Notes: generated from the sequence alone by a model not told the origin. 64,000 nt of DNA from Lucinisca nassula (GCA_963580285.1 OY757011.1:96207650-96271649), one strand, 5' to 3'. Counted from the stretch's first letter, positions 10,371-21,064 are shown. Numbers and translations: made by a program.

Positions 10371-10634
10371 TCAAGTCCGTATAACGAATATCCTTCTAAA
10401 CCACACTTTTTGTAGAAAAAGCTGGGGTTTAAATGGGTATACATTAATTTTCGTATTACTGCCCCCTAGACATAGGTTGTGCGCACTGGTTAGAACCGCC
10501 AAATTTCTAACGAGCACCGATAACCTTTGTTTGGAATATATATAAGAAAAAACATCACAAATTATCACCCGAAACATAACGGTTTTGGAGATATGAAAGA
10601 ATGTACTTTGCTGCACGGATATGTTATCGCAATG
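10371..10634 (+). mobile_element. PalB element
   Basis: CATCACGTTGTCAAGTCCG to ATGTTATCGCAATG. The centre has decayed to TTAGAACCGCCAAATTTCTAACG, so only the outer part of the palindrome remains. Confidence 0.85.
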
Positions 10635-10643
10635 ATTTATATT

Positions 10644-10923
10644 CATCACGAAAACACGCCTATATGATTTTGACCCCCGTGAACCCCACTTTTATATAGT
10701 AGAACTGGGGTTTCCGGGGATATACCTTATTTTTCTTATTTTTGCTCTAAAATATAAATTAAGGGTACTCGTTAGAACCTCCGCGATGAGGCGGTTCTAA
10801 CGAGTGCCGACAAGTTATATTTTGAGCAGAAATAAGAAAAATATCACAATTTATCATCATAAAATTTTCATTTTTTCGGCGATAAAGGTGGCAATGTATT
10901 TGTATAGGCCTGTTTACGTAATG
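10644..10923 (+). mobile_element. PalA element, complete
   Basis: 280 bp from CATCACGAAAACACGCC to GGCCTGTTTACGTAATG, central palindrome at 10767-10804. Only 9 bp separate it from the PalB before it. Confidence 0.92.
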
Positions 10924-11124
10924 GCTGATAAACACGAAAAGGTTCCGCACTGACGTTGGCGTCGATCAAATGTACTTTACTTTATCCGAATATGTTTTGA
11001 TTATAATAAATGGAAAATGAATACAACAGTTCCACAAACGGTAATATCTTAAATTTATAAGCTGTCATCATTATCAACGACCCATGATCCACAACAAAAT
11101 GCCTTCAATGCAAGTTATAACCCT

Positions 11125-11325
11125 GGGCCAGTTGTTCAGAACTAACGACATCGTTAGTTAACGAATCGTTAAAACTTTGATCATTAAATATGGCAAATAT
11201 GCCAAAATTTTTGCTGAAAAAAAGTGAGCAGCTTTTGCATTTGAGATATTAAACTTGCTAGTAGAGTTAACAATATGACCGCTAACGAGATCGTTAAGCT
11301 AACGAGGCTTTGAACAACTGGGCCC
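11125..11325. mobile_element. MITE with GGGCCAGTTGTTCA ends
   Basis: Left end GGGCCAGTTGTTCAGAAC and right end GCTTTGAACAACTGGGCCC are inverted repeats. Sub-terminal blocks (CTAACGACATCGTTAG; GCTAACGAGATCGTTAAGC) are inverted as well. About 200 bp, no coding capacity. Confidence 0.8.
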
Positions 11326-12111
11326 TGGAGAACAAAATGTGTATGCGCCGTTGAAAGATATACTGAGGTCAAATTTAAAATCGTTTAAATATTGCTTCAG
11401 ATGACATACATGAGACTATTAGGGCAAGTCGGATCATATATCCTGACTCAATGTTTATATCAACACCTTTCAGGTACATCTTTGTTGACAAGCATGTTCC
11501 CATTGTAAGTGATTCTGTTTTGTGTTTCGATTAGATGTTTTGAAGTTTTAGTCAATGAAATCCTGACTATACCTGTACATGTAACGGCATACTTGCAGCC
11601 ATTGAGAGCCCCAAGACGCTCTCTCCTTGCAAGGTAGAAACCATTTTGCAGGCGGCCATTTTAGTCGACAGATATGTGTTTGTCCTAATTCCAAGTGTCC
11701 CGAGCACTGCTTTGATATAGAGATTAGCTTAAAGGTGTGGCAAACAAATACTTTGTCCACTAAAACAGAAAGTTAACACCGAACATGCACTATCTGGTTA
11801 AACACGTATTTGAAGCTAGGTAGCTTATGCTGGCTATTCTTACTTCAGATATTGTAGTAGGTGTACGGCTTACGGTTTATTTTATGTGAAGGAGCTTCTC
11901 ACTGACCCGTTTGTTGTGTCTCCTTTGTACGTCTAAACATTATTTGCATTTTCAAAATGGCTGCAAAATATATGGTTGCTAAACAAGTCTTTAATGAATC
12001 CAATAACTTTTCTAAGACGATGTAGCCCTTGTCCTTTGCTGGATTGGATATAATAAGTGGTATTGTAATTGCCGCCCCTGTGACGTTTTCATTATAGTGA
12101 TGTTAATATAA
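11326..12111. other. Unassigned
   Basis: No gene or repeat recognised; the frame at 11548-11760 (minus) has no recognisable domain. Confidence 0.3.
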
Positions 12112-12643
12112 GGATCAACCATGGTTTTTTAATGCATTAACATTTGCCGGGTCCCGAGGAAGCTGTTTGAACATGAGGCCGCTAGGCCGAATGTTCTAAT
12201 ATCTTCCGAGGGATCCGGCAAATGTTAATGCAATGAAATAACCATGGATGATCGTTGTTCTTGCATAACTTACGATTCCGACATCAGCTCTTGACGAAAA
12301 CGCCCAAAAGCTCCATATAAATTCCATATAAACTCTTCAAATGCGACAGGCATACCAAAATGGCGGCCAGTTCAGAATGTTGTTTACAATGACGTTGCCA
12401 TGCAGTAACCACCTGACGTCATCATAAAACGCTAAAACGCTACGTTCTGGGCGATTACGTAGCTCAGCGTAACGTAAACAAAGCAAGGCCCGTCTTGTGA
12501 TATCAAGAGCTCAAAATCCATGTTCAAACAGCACGCGAATTTCATGATTTGAACATAGATTTTGCTGTTTGAGCACGGCTTTGGATCCATTTGACAATGG
12601 CTTCAAACAGCCATGCGCATACATGTAGGTATTTATGCAAGAA
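12112..12643 (+). repeat. Rep520 copy 1
   Basis: Starts GGATCAACCATGG. The first 125 bp fold back: TTAACATTTGCCGGGTCCCG pairs with GGGATCCGGCAAATGTTAA across a loop containing GAGGCCGCTAGGCC. Then TTCCGACATCAGC, ATGGCGGCCAGTTCAG, and an end at CCATGCGCAT...TATTTATGCAAGAA. It matches 33261-33780 along its length and the split copy at 3801. No coding frame is shared by the three copies. Class unknown. Confidence 0.82.
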
Positions 12644-13865
12644 TGTTAGTTCGTATTCCTTTCCTTTGATGGATGGGAGGTGTGAGGTAATTATGTCGAT
12701 TCCCAACCATTGTCGTAACTTCTATTTTGTAATTTCAAAAATGTGTGTGTGTTCATGCAGGACTGTGAAAAACAGCTGCTGTACTTATCCATTGACAAGT
12801 TTGTAATAAAACTTGTAAATAAAATTCTTCTAGTCCGAACCGCATGTCACTTTGCCGAAACAAAGGTAAATGATATTAGAAAAAAACTGAATCAGAATTG
12901 TCTTTCTGGATACAACTGATGAATGTATAAATCAAATAACTAAGATGCATTTCTTGAAAGAAGAAAACTTCCTGGAGCAAGATGTGACTTCTCTATTATT
13001 TGAACCCCCTTGGGACATACTCTAAAAGGAAATAATTTTTTCAAATAGGGAGGAAATGCGTTCCTTTAAGGACAGCCCAACCCTGCGAAAAACGAAGCAA
13101 TTGTAACATACAAATGAATCATACATTTACAAGCATCACTTCATATTTAATAGGCATTTCCTGCAAATATGACCATAAAATTGCCTATTCTTGCCTCAGA
13201 ACATTTAACCTAGATTGTTCACTTGTTCTGAATAACAAGAGACAAGCATGACTATTCGGGCATGGTAATTCCATATCAGTATGTCTTTCATTTTTTGTTG
13301 GGTTGAAATGACTTTGAAATTTGCCCGTATCTTTTTCTGCGTTACCTTTTCTTTTTATTTTGCTACCGTTTCCGAATTGCATTCGAACTTCAACGGCTCG
13401 AAGAGCTTTGAAACCGTTTAGGGTAGTGTTCAATATAAGAAATATTGGCGAAGAGTATTAACAAAGGCCAGATGCCATCAATTAAAAAATCTCAGTTTGT
13501 ACATTGTTTTGGAATGAGTGAATAGTTGTTACTAACAGTTGATGAATGCAGTGTAAAACAACCATTACTAGATTACCATAGTGATTTCATTATTATCTTC
13601 TTAACCCTTTCACCATTGGGTTTATGAAGACTCATTGACTTTTGGCTTGTTTGTTGCCATCAATATATGTTGTAGTCGAAATCATTAACAAAATGACTAA
13701 TATGAGCAGTTTCATCTAGATCTATACTGTTTATTGTCATAAAACTATTTTCTATACTGTTTATCTATATTGGTTTGTATGATTAAATGAACATTAGGAA
13801 CCAGCAAATTGTTGGAAAAGACTTTGAGGTCTGCATTTCACAATGAATATAAATGTAGTGATGAA
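12644..13865. other. Unassigned, possibly single-copy
   Basis: No repeat recognised over 1.2 kb and no conserved coding region. 12660-12730 (CCTTTGATGGATGGGAGGTGTGAG...) weakly resembles the PLE 3' end. Confidence 0.3.
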
Positions 13866-13980
13866 AGCAAAGTTATTTCATGTTGTTTCATGTTTGTGTT
13901 TCTTTCCCTTTGGTGTCTGTGATGGGAGCTGTGGGTTGATTATATCGATTCCTGATTAATACCTCCACTTCTATTTTTTA
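13866..13980 (+). repeat. PLE 3'-end fragment
   Basis: TTCTTTCCCTTTGGTGTCTG, GATGGGAGCTGTGGGTTGAT, CGATTCCTGATTAAT and CCACTTCTATTTT are the terminal 100 bp of the Penelope-like element, on the plus strand. Confidence 0.8.
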
Positions 13981-14089
13981 ATATACAAAACTGATTACTA
14001 GAGTACAAATGCGTTTATGCGCTGCATTTATATAGACAACACATCCTTTTGACATAGTTCTTTGATCCGTTTATCAAAAACGATTTTGT

Positions 14090-14300
14090 TTGCTTTAGAA
14101 AATTTGTGATTTTATTCTTATTTATACTCTAAACAGAGGCTGATGGTCTTCGTTATAACTGCCTCATTCAGACGGTTCTAACCAGTACCGAACCCACAAC
14201 CTATGTCTTGGAGCAGAAGTAAGAAAAAATAATGTATACCGCTGTTAACGCCAGTTTTCTCTATAAAGATTGTGTTAACAGGGATGTTCATTTCACGGAT
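14090..14300 (-). repeat. PalB, degenerate
   Basis: TTATTCTTATTTATACTCTAAAC, decayed palindrome (CTGCCTCATTCAGACGGTTC), then CCAGTTTTCTCTATAAAG and TTCATTTCACGGATG. Both ends eroded. Confidence 0.7.
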
Positions 14301-14560
14301 GATAACTTAATTATTGTACAAATTGTTTGCTTTATGACGTTGACGTATAGTAACATTGCTGCCCATTTTAGAGCTATTTGAGTGTAAATAAATTGGGAGG
14401 ATATTTTACTTGATTTGTTTACTTTTTCCACCAAAATATATAGAAATAGATGGCGAGGAAAAGCCACAATCAAGGATTACAGCCTACCAGTGGCATCAAG
14501 AGGAATATTGACGAAAACAAAAAAAAAAGAAAACAAAAATCACAAACAGCACTGTGACAG

Positions 14561-14813
14561 CATCACAAAAACACGCCTATATAGTTTTGACCCCCTTGCA
14601 CCCCACTCTTATATGGTACAACTGGAGTTTACAGGGATGAACCTTATTTTTTCTTATTTCTGATCTAAACTATAGATTGTGGGTACTCGTTAGAACCGCC
14701 TTGATGAGGCGGTTCTAACGAGTACACACAATCTATAGTTTGACATATCACAATTTTTCATCTTAAAATTTTCATTTTTTTCGGCGATAAAGTTTGCAAC
14801 GTATTTTCGTAAT
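14561..14813 (+). mobile_element. PalA element
   Basis: CATCACAAAAACACGCC at the left, central palindrome at 14685-14722 with one substitution, right end GTATTTTCGTAAT with a short internal deletion. Confidence 0.87.
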
Positions 14814-14890
14814 CCAACCTGCTCCATCTCCCCCACAAGAGATGTTCAAGATGCCACAGGCACAATTTATGAAACTTTAATTTTTAAATA

Positions 14891-15126
14891 AATGAGCCGG
14901 GGCACAGCATTTCCAACAATTTACATGTGCGCCCAGCGAACAATCAGATCAGCCTGCGCATCCATATAATCTGACTAGAGACCGTTCTTGCTGCATGAAG
15001 GAGCATTCGGCCCTTAGCTATCCTTAGAGTGCACAACGAAGACTCTGATCAGACTGCGCGGACGTGCAGGCTGATCTGAGTACGCTGGGCGCACATGTCT
15101 TATTGTAGGTTTTGCCGTGCGCTGGC
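14891..15126. mobile_element. Hp2 hairpin MITE
   Basis: GTGCGCCCAGCG ... CGCTGGGCGCAC inverted ends, inner hairpin GACTCTGATCAGACTGCGCG, and CATGTCTTATTGTAGGTTTT as in the copy at 6434. The middle segment CTTGCTGCATGAAGGA is also shared with that copy. Confidence 0.8.
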
Positions 15127-15479
15127 CAAATAATAATAATAATAATACACAACCATAAGCACACACAACATGAAGAGCCACGTCTGGAAATCCGACAAAA
15201 CTACATTTAAAGTAATATTAATAAAACAAAAGCAATAGAACCACCGCCTTAGGACGGTCAATAGCGAGAACCACTGGAGAGCTTAAATCGATTGTAGGGG
15301 CCCAACCTTCGCTCTAGGGTCAAATATTATGTACAACACACACAAATTTGGTCCACCTGAAGGTAAGTATCTCCATCAATTGACTGCCATATACAACTTA
15401 AGTCAAATAACCAGAAATCGCTCACCGTATGAGGCTGTACATGATATGTTACACTGCGACATGGTGGCCATCCTGGCTC

Positions 15480-16340
15480 ACATGTCAGATCGCCTTTAGC
15501 AGTTCTAAACCTAAGGCTGTATTTTCATTTCGTCCCAAGTCCGGTTACCATTCGGTAGCGAATTTGGTATAAAGATTTAAAGACTGTCGCCATGTCGGCC
15601 TTTTCAGATAGAACGTAAATATTCTAATAATTCCGAACTTCCATTTCACTCCAAGGCCTCCTACCACGTTTCGACTCAATCCGACTGACCGTTCGGGAAC
15701 CGTCGGTGTGATCAGCATGGATTTTTGCACAGAATTAATTTACTTAAATAATTTTTATTCTGAATCTATCTGTCGCCCATATGCCTTCCACCGAATTTCG
15801 GTTTTAGTGAATTTAAAACTCGGGAGCATGTGTCGTTGACAGATTTATAGATGGCCGTCATGCCGGATATAAGAACGATACGATTTTAGCTATTCGAAAA
15901 ATCCACGTAGCCACGGCCTCTCATCGTGCTTTAGCTAAATCCGACTTCGGTTTGGGAGGTAAGATGGCCATTTTTGATATAGTAATGCAGCAATTTTAGC
16001 AATTCTGAACCAATTCCTCCGAAATAGTTTGGGCTTAATTTACCGTTCGGAAGCTGCTATGGTATGAAGATTTTTCAAGGTGGCCGTGACCATTTTTTAT
16101 ATCTTAATATTTTAAGCCAATCTGAATCCTCATGTTGCCACGATGCTATCCGTCAAGGTTCAGATAAATCCCAGTTTCGGTTCTGGAGAAGCTGATTAAA
16201 GATTTTCCAGATGGCTGCCATAACGGCCATCTTGGATAAGTGAATGAAACAATCGTAGCAATTCTGAATACCACTTTGCCCCGATGGTTTCCATCAAGTT
16301 TCAGTTCAACGCGACTTCTGTTCGGCAGATTTTTGTTGTA
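15480..16340. repeat. Degenerate tandem repeat with 'ATGGCCGCCAT'-like motifs
   Basis: About six or seven diverged units of roughly 110-150 bp. Recurrent blocks are TAGCAATTCTGAA, a GATG/TCCATCA-like block, TTCAG..AAATCCGACTTC, GTTCGG and AAGATTTT followed by a GGCCG block. Block starts are near 15495, 15630, 15783, 15883, 15991, 16113 and 16252. No long open frame; old minisatellite-like array. Confidence 0.65.
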
Positions 16341-16545
16341 GCTCATGAGACAGGTCAACTGGAGGCATCAGGCAAGAGACTTCTACCAGGGAACTTATAG
16401 GCGTCCCCCCACCGAGCCAACATTAGCAAACATGGTCCACACTCCACGGAGTCCCGGGCATCAGGAAGGAGATGCCCAAAGTAGCGAGACTTGCAAAATT
16501 TATAATATTACAAAAAGTGGCAACCAAAACTGTGAAAATATCTGA

Positions 16546-16590
16546 GGGTCACCGGTGAGACCTAATCGGCTGAAACTAGTTAGTTTGCCC
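16546..16590 (+). ncRNA. Hammerhead ribozyme remnant (inactive)
   Basis: GGGTCA, CCGGTGAG, ACCTAATCGGCT, GAAAC, TAGTTAGTT, TGCCC follows the hammerhead layout of the Hhz repeat, but the core is CCGGTGA instead of CTGATGA, so activity is unlikely. It abuts a PLE 3' end at 16591. Confidence 0.65.
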
Positions 16591-16905
16591 ATTTTGTGGG
16601 AAAGTAACTGTCCTTATGGCCTTCCTTTGTTTAGGTTTCCATTATGGTCTGGTCGCTTAATGTTTGTATTTCTTTCCCTTTGGTGTCTTTTATGGGTGGA
16701 GTAAGTTAATTGTATCAATTCCTGATCTTTGTTTTACTTCTACTTTGAATAGCCAATTGTCCGTTTTGGGAAAGTAACTCTCCTTTTGGCTTTCCGCTTT
16801 TCATGTTTCCATTAGGTTGTTGTTTCATGTTTGTGTTTCTTTGCCTTTGGTGTCTCTGATGGGAGCTGTGGGTTAATTGTATCGATTCTTGATCATTACA
16901 TTTCC
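16591..16905 (+). repeat. Two tandem PLE 3' ends
   Basis: Two head-to-tail copies of the PLE 3' terminal ~155 bp. Both have ATTTTGTGGGAAAGTAAC- or CGTTTTGGGAAAGTAAC-like starts, TTCTTTCCCTTTGGTGTC-type middles and ends at CTTCTACTTTG or ATTTCCTTCAATTTT. The boundary is near 16748. Tandem terminal copies upstream of coding sequence are the known 'pseudo-LTR' arrangement of Penelope-like elements. Confidence 0.75.
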
Positions 16906-17140
16906 TTCAATTTTCACAAAAGACCTTACAAAATAGAAGTGAAGGCAATGATTTATTGCAAATTCAAGCACTTGTACCAACACAAACTTACTAAATTTTT
17001 TACTTCATTTTTACTACCATAAAACATGTGATTACATATTGCAAAAACGTCTTTGAAAGATCAGCGAGAAATCTGTTTTGGTCTATACAAATTCTAATGA
17101 AATTTTAAATAAATTGAAAACCAGACGTTTTCGTACTTCA
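16906..17140 (+). pseudogene. Penelope-like RT fragment, plus strand
   Basis: In shifting frames it reads HKRPYK, then (after about 15 bp resembling the PLE 3' terminus, AAAATAGAAGTGAAGGC) FIANSS-like residues, then YCKNVFERSARNLFWSIQ and NSNEILNKLKTRRFRTS. These are the segments that follow LPKLHKRPYK in the minus-strand PLE next to it. At least two frameshifts; the fragment stops at 17140, where the 3' end of the opposite-strand PLE begins. Confidence 0.75.
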
Positions 17141-18235
17141 AAATAGAAGTGGAGGCAATGCTCAGGAATCGATACAATCAACCCACAGCTCCCATCAACA
17201 GCGAAAGCCAAAAAGACAGTTACTTTCCCTCAAAATGGCCAATAGGCTATCCAAAATAAAATAACACAAGCGACACAAACATCCAAAGACAAACCATAAC
17301 AAAAATAAACCGCGACAGAAGAACCGCCTTGGAACGGTCAGCGGAAACGAATTCCACTGGGGGCTTAAATCGATTTAACGTGGCTACAATCCCCGCCCTT
17401 ACCTCTGCCGCGATTTAGACAAATAATTTGTTCAGTCCGCATGAAGGCCTCCAAACTTCAGACAAACCATTCAAATAAATAAACCGCGACAGAAGAAGCG
17501 CCTTGGAACGGTCAGTGAAACGAATTCCACTGAGGGGCTTAAATCGATTTTACGTGGCCACAATCCTCGCCTTACTTCCGTCGCGATTTAGACAAATAAT
17601 TTGTTCAGTCCGCATGAAGGCCTCCTAACTACGTGAACACAAATAATCAAACAACCACAGAGATGACACAACGGTGAGGACTCGACAGCAAGAAACCGCT
17701 GAAATGCTGGAGTAAAAGAAAACCAACAGTTAGACTCCGATGGGCTAGACCAGAGACAGAACATCATGCACCAACCAACATTACCTTGAAATAGATTTCT
17801 CTAATTCTCAATAAGCCTTTACGTTGGAATCGTCATAGAATCTGAGCCCTGTCCCACCGGCGTGCAATTAAAGAGGGAAGCAATGTTGTCCACCGTGATC
17901 GGGTTAACCACCATGCATGCAGTCTGTCGTATAACATTTATGTTGTACCCAATCTTTTTATATCGAAGAATGATTTTACGAAATCGGGTACTGAAGTCGT
18001 TGCGGTTATATATTTTTTCTGAATTTATATGCTAAGTCACAAAACAATTCGGGTTCCGATAGATCTTGTTGCAGAAGAGATTTAAGTCCAATGTTGAATT
18101 TTGAAATTAAATCAGAATGACTTTATAAAATTTCGAAAAGGCTTTGCGTAGTTTATGGTACCGATAACCCTTATAAGAAGTTTAGCCGTTAACAATTTAT
18201 TACGAGTGTTGAATAAAAATCAAAAATGAGTTCCT

Positions 18236-18545
18236 TTTAGAGCAATGAAAACATTCATAAGAAAGAAGATGGGTCATACTACTTAGTTTCGGCTAATAAA
18301 GCCTCATCAGTGACCCTGTAATGCTCCGGCAAAGAAAGCCAGAGGAAACATACTGCAATTTTGCGAATTTCGCATAGGCAGTCGATTCAAAGACTGATAT
18401 AAATCAAAAAGGGGTCCAAATAATTAAAAACTTGTCTAGAATATGAGTCTAAACCAATAACTTATTTCTGATTTCTCAGAATATTCACGCTGATCTCAAA
18501 GGACCAAAAGGAAAATATAAACTGCACTATGGTTGATGTACGGGG
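18236..18545 (-). mobile_element. Hhz (hammerhead) unit inserted in PLE
   Basis: This interrupts the PLE reading frame between FARVCSHV and NTRNKLLTAKLL. Its sequence (minus strand CGGCCGTAAAACGTCTCCC, TAGTGCAGTTTATATTTTCC, GTCCTTTGAGATCA) matches the unit of the tandem array at 22.4-23.5 kb, and it carries a complete hammerhead. Flanks TCATGTA and TCATTTTTGA allow a short, imperfect target duplication. Confidence 0.75.
18271..18316 (-). ncRNA. Type I hammerhead ribozyme, well-formed
   Basis: On the minus strand: stem I strand GGGTCA; core CTGATGA; stem II GGCT-TTAT-TAGCC; GAAA; stem III ACTA-AG-TAGT; cleavage triplet GTA; stem I strand TGACCC. Stem I pairs six of six Watson-Crick and stem II four of four, and all invariant core bases are present. 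Expected to self-cleave after GTA when transcribed. The short stem III is typical of minimal type I hammerheads of eukaryotic retroelements, which may work as dimers. Confidence 0.88.
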
Positions 18546-19731
18546 AGACGTTTTACGGCCGTTACATGACTACACACTCTGGCAAATCGAATTAATTGCA
18601 AAATATAAACGCCATAGGATGGCGCACGAGGAACATCACCGTCCAAAAAAAATTTACAACTTCAAAATCAAAATCATTGCGTTTATCATAATTTTTGCAC
18701 GAAACAAACCCATCTACAATAGAAAGATGTAGATCCAAAAACGGGGCCTCGGTATCAGAGGAATTTGCTTTATTTAACTGAAGTTCTGAGGGGGGTAAAT
18801 CTGACTGATCAAACCATCGAAATAGGTATTATCAACATTTAATAAATCATCCAAATATCTAGAAGTGGAGCTAAAAGCTTCAATGATTTCAGACTGGTTT
18901 TCAGCAGAAAGGGACATCATGCAGTCTCTCTCATAACAAAACAAAAACAGATCAGCCACAAGTGGTGCGCATATAGTACCCATCGGAATACCCACAACTT
19001 GTCTAAATAACTTAGTACCGATTCTTATGTAAATATTGCCAAGTAGAAAGGTGAGAGCTTCACACACTCTCTGACATGACCATAAAGTATAATTTTTATG
19101 CCCTTCAGAAGCGAAAAAAAAACAAAACATTTCTTACATGACATGCAAGATAAAGGGAGTCTTTCCTATTAATATCCATTAAATTAAATCGCTAAGTGTT
19201 TCTTTTATAAGATGATGAGGAAGTGTAGTGTAAAGGGTGGAAAAAATCATAAGTTGGCAGACTTTAAGCACGAAAACGCCTGGGTTTCAATTTATTAAAA
19301 ACTTCATTAGAATTTTTATAGCCCAAAACAGATTTCTACCTGATCTTTCGATGACTTTGTCGCAATATTTTATCATATGTTTCTGATGATGGCAGTAAAA
19401 CATGAAGTCAATAATTTCGAGAGTTCAGTGTTGGTGCAAGAGCTTGAATTTGCAATAAACCATGCTTTGTATGGTCTTTTATGAAGTTTAGGTAACCAAT
19501 ATAACGTAGGAAGCTTGTCTTGGCCGTCTGTAACCCAGACAGCAAACTTGGTGGTTGAATGACAAATGTGGTCATCAACTAAAGCCCTCTCTACAGCTAA
19601 AGGCTGTCGTTCATAGGCCTTAGTACCACCAAGTTCTTGCTGAAGAGTCATAACATAGTGAAGCCGTCAAACAACGACCAAATTGTTAGCGGCCTAATCA
19701 GCTAGAGCCAAAACAAACTTCCTATGAAATT

Positions 19732-19913
19732 CTTTGAGGTGGTTCTAACGAGTACTCAAATCTTTGGACTCGTTAGAACCGCCTCGTTGAGTACTCAAAT
19801 CTACATTTTAGAGCAGAAATAAGACAAATTAGGTTAATCCCAGTAAACCCCAGTTTACTTGATAAAAGTTGGGTTCAGGGGGTCAGAATTATATTGGCGC
19901 GTTTTCGTGATGC
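19732..19913 (-). repeat. PalA half with duplicated palindrome
   Basis: GAGGTGGTTCTAACGAGTAC, then CTCGTTAGAACCGCCTCGTTGAG, then the PalA left half in reverse (TTTAGAGCAGAAATAAG ... GGCGCGTTTTCGTGATG). It truncates the PLE at its 5' side. Confidence 0.75.
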
Positions 19914-20360
19914 ATGCTTGTTATCACGCCCGCCATATTCCTACCTTCTGGTATTAATTGCAATCCATGTAAGTAATTTTTTTAAACAAATTATATAACA
20001 TCACATATATGTTACAAATCTGGACCTTTACTTCTATTTCAAGTACAAGAAGGTGGAAGGGGTGTTTGTTCTAAATTAAGGAATATTTTCCTGTAGACAA
20101 ACTTATTTAAAACAATAAAACCTTCATGGTTTGATAAATAATGGATAAAATAGCTTACACGCCATTCCAAAAACGGGTTGTTTTCACACTAATACTGTTT
20201 CTCCTAGTCGTCAATTCCAGTCATTAATCTTATTTCCTGCTTGCATCGCATATAATTGTCAATACAGAATGCAACGATACACGTACTCGAGTGCCAAAAC
20301 ATTAACACTATCGTAAAACACATTCACTCACTTAAAAAAATAAATGAATAAAAACGCATG
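19914..20360. other. Unassigned
   Basis: AT-rich, nothing recognised. Confidence 0.3.
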
Positions 20361-21064
20361 TACGAGGGCGAATCAATAAAAGAAAACAGCCTGACTTATT
20401 TCTGGGTGATATCGATCTCTTCTATGTCGTTGTAATACTCAAAGGAAGATGATTTTCCTTCCCGTCTGGTGACTGAATATGAGACGTTGGTCCATTATTA
20501 TGAGCCAGGGAATAAAACTCGAAGTCGCCAGTGGGTAAGACCGAGGTCTCCGAGGCCAAAGAAGTTCAAAACGCAACACTCTGTTGTAGGCAACTGTATT
20601 TTGGTACGCACAAGGCGTTATTATGTTGGACTTTCTAGCAAAGAAAAGTCCAATAACAGGTGCGTATTATGCAAATAAATTCTCCAAAGGTATTCTGCTC
20701 CAACAGGAGAATGCAGGATTCCACACTTGCAAAACTGCAATGGATGTTGTTTAGCGGAATGGTTATGAGCTAATAATACACCCCGCCTATTCTCCGGACT
20801 GAGCTCTTAAGACTATTTCCTGTTCCCAAAATTGAAAAAGGGTATCCACGGACGTCATATCCGGTCCAACGAATTAGTCATGGCGGCGGTTGAGGAATGC
20901 GTCGGAGACAAGGACAATGGCTTCTTCAGTTCTGGGCTGATGGCACTGGAATAGCGTTGGTCCAAGTAAATCATTCTAGAGGACAATTACATCGGACAAA
21001 AAAAAAAGATATCGATCTCACCCAGAAATAAGTTAGGCTATTTTGTTATTGGCTCGCCCTCGTA
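20361..21064 (+). mobile_element. Mariner element, internally deleted
   Basis: Terminal inverted repeats of about 55 bp: TACGAGGGCGAATCAATAA and CCTGACTTATTTCTGGGTGA at the left; the reverse complement of the right end gives TACGAGGGCGAGCCAATAAC and CCTAACTTATTTCTGGGTGA. TA at each outer end is consistent with the mariner TA target duplication. At about 704 bp it is roughly half a full mariner; the N-terminal half of the transposase gene is deleted. Confidence 0.9.
20466..21018 (+). pseudogene. Mariner transposase, C-terminal half
   Basis: Reads VTEYETLVHYYEPGNKTRSR and SPRPKKFKTQHSVVG, then across frameshifts LLQQENAGFHTCKTAM, HPAYSPD (stop), YFLFPKLKKGIHGRHIRSNE, then VEECVGDKDNGFFSSGLMAL and WSK (stop) IILEDNYI. 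These align in order with the mariner DDE domain (GDETWIHHYEP, HQDNAPAH, YSPDLAPSDY, HRWSKC). The first catalytic Asp is lost (EYET), the second is Glu (QQENA), and there are at least three stops. Dead; it could not mobilise itself. Confidence 0.9.

Larger units (their letters stand above)
17141..19731 (-). pseudogene. Penelope-like retroelement, decayed, minus strand
   Basis: Read 5' to 3' from 19731. The N-terminal part of the RT region is KFVLALAD (stop) AANNLVVV, MTLQQELGGTKAYERQ, then LPTLYWLPKLHKRPYKAWFI and ANSSSCTNTELSKLLTSCF. A frameshifted stretch with TLYTTLPHHLIKETLSDLI follows. Next is LWSCQRVCEALTFLLGNIYI, RQVVGIPMGTICAPLVADLF and SRYLDDLLNVDN, with the catalytic YLDD. Downstream are GDVPRAPSYGVYILQLIRFA, then LRKAFSKFYK, FNIGLKSLLQQ, YKKIGYNINVIRQTACMVVN and PITVDNIASLFNCTPVG. 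The last 670 bp (17141-17812) is the 3' untranslated end found as many separate copies here. RT next to telomerase-related polymerases is the hallmark of this class. The GIY-YIG endonuclease is not visible; if it was N-terminal (Naiad type) it lies beyond the truncation at 19731, where a PalA fragment begins. Stops, frameshifts and an Hhz insertion (18236-18545) make it non-functional. Confidence 0.88.

Noticed and set aside
18529..18732. Plus-strand open frame of 67 codons
   Set aside because: It is the antisense shadow of the PLE protein (GDVPRAPSYGVYILQL) on the minus strand.
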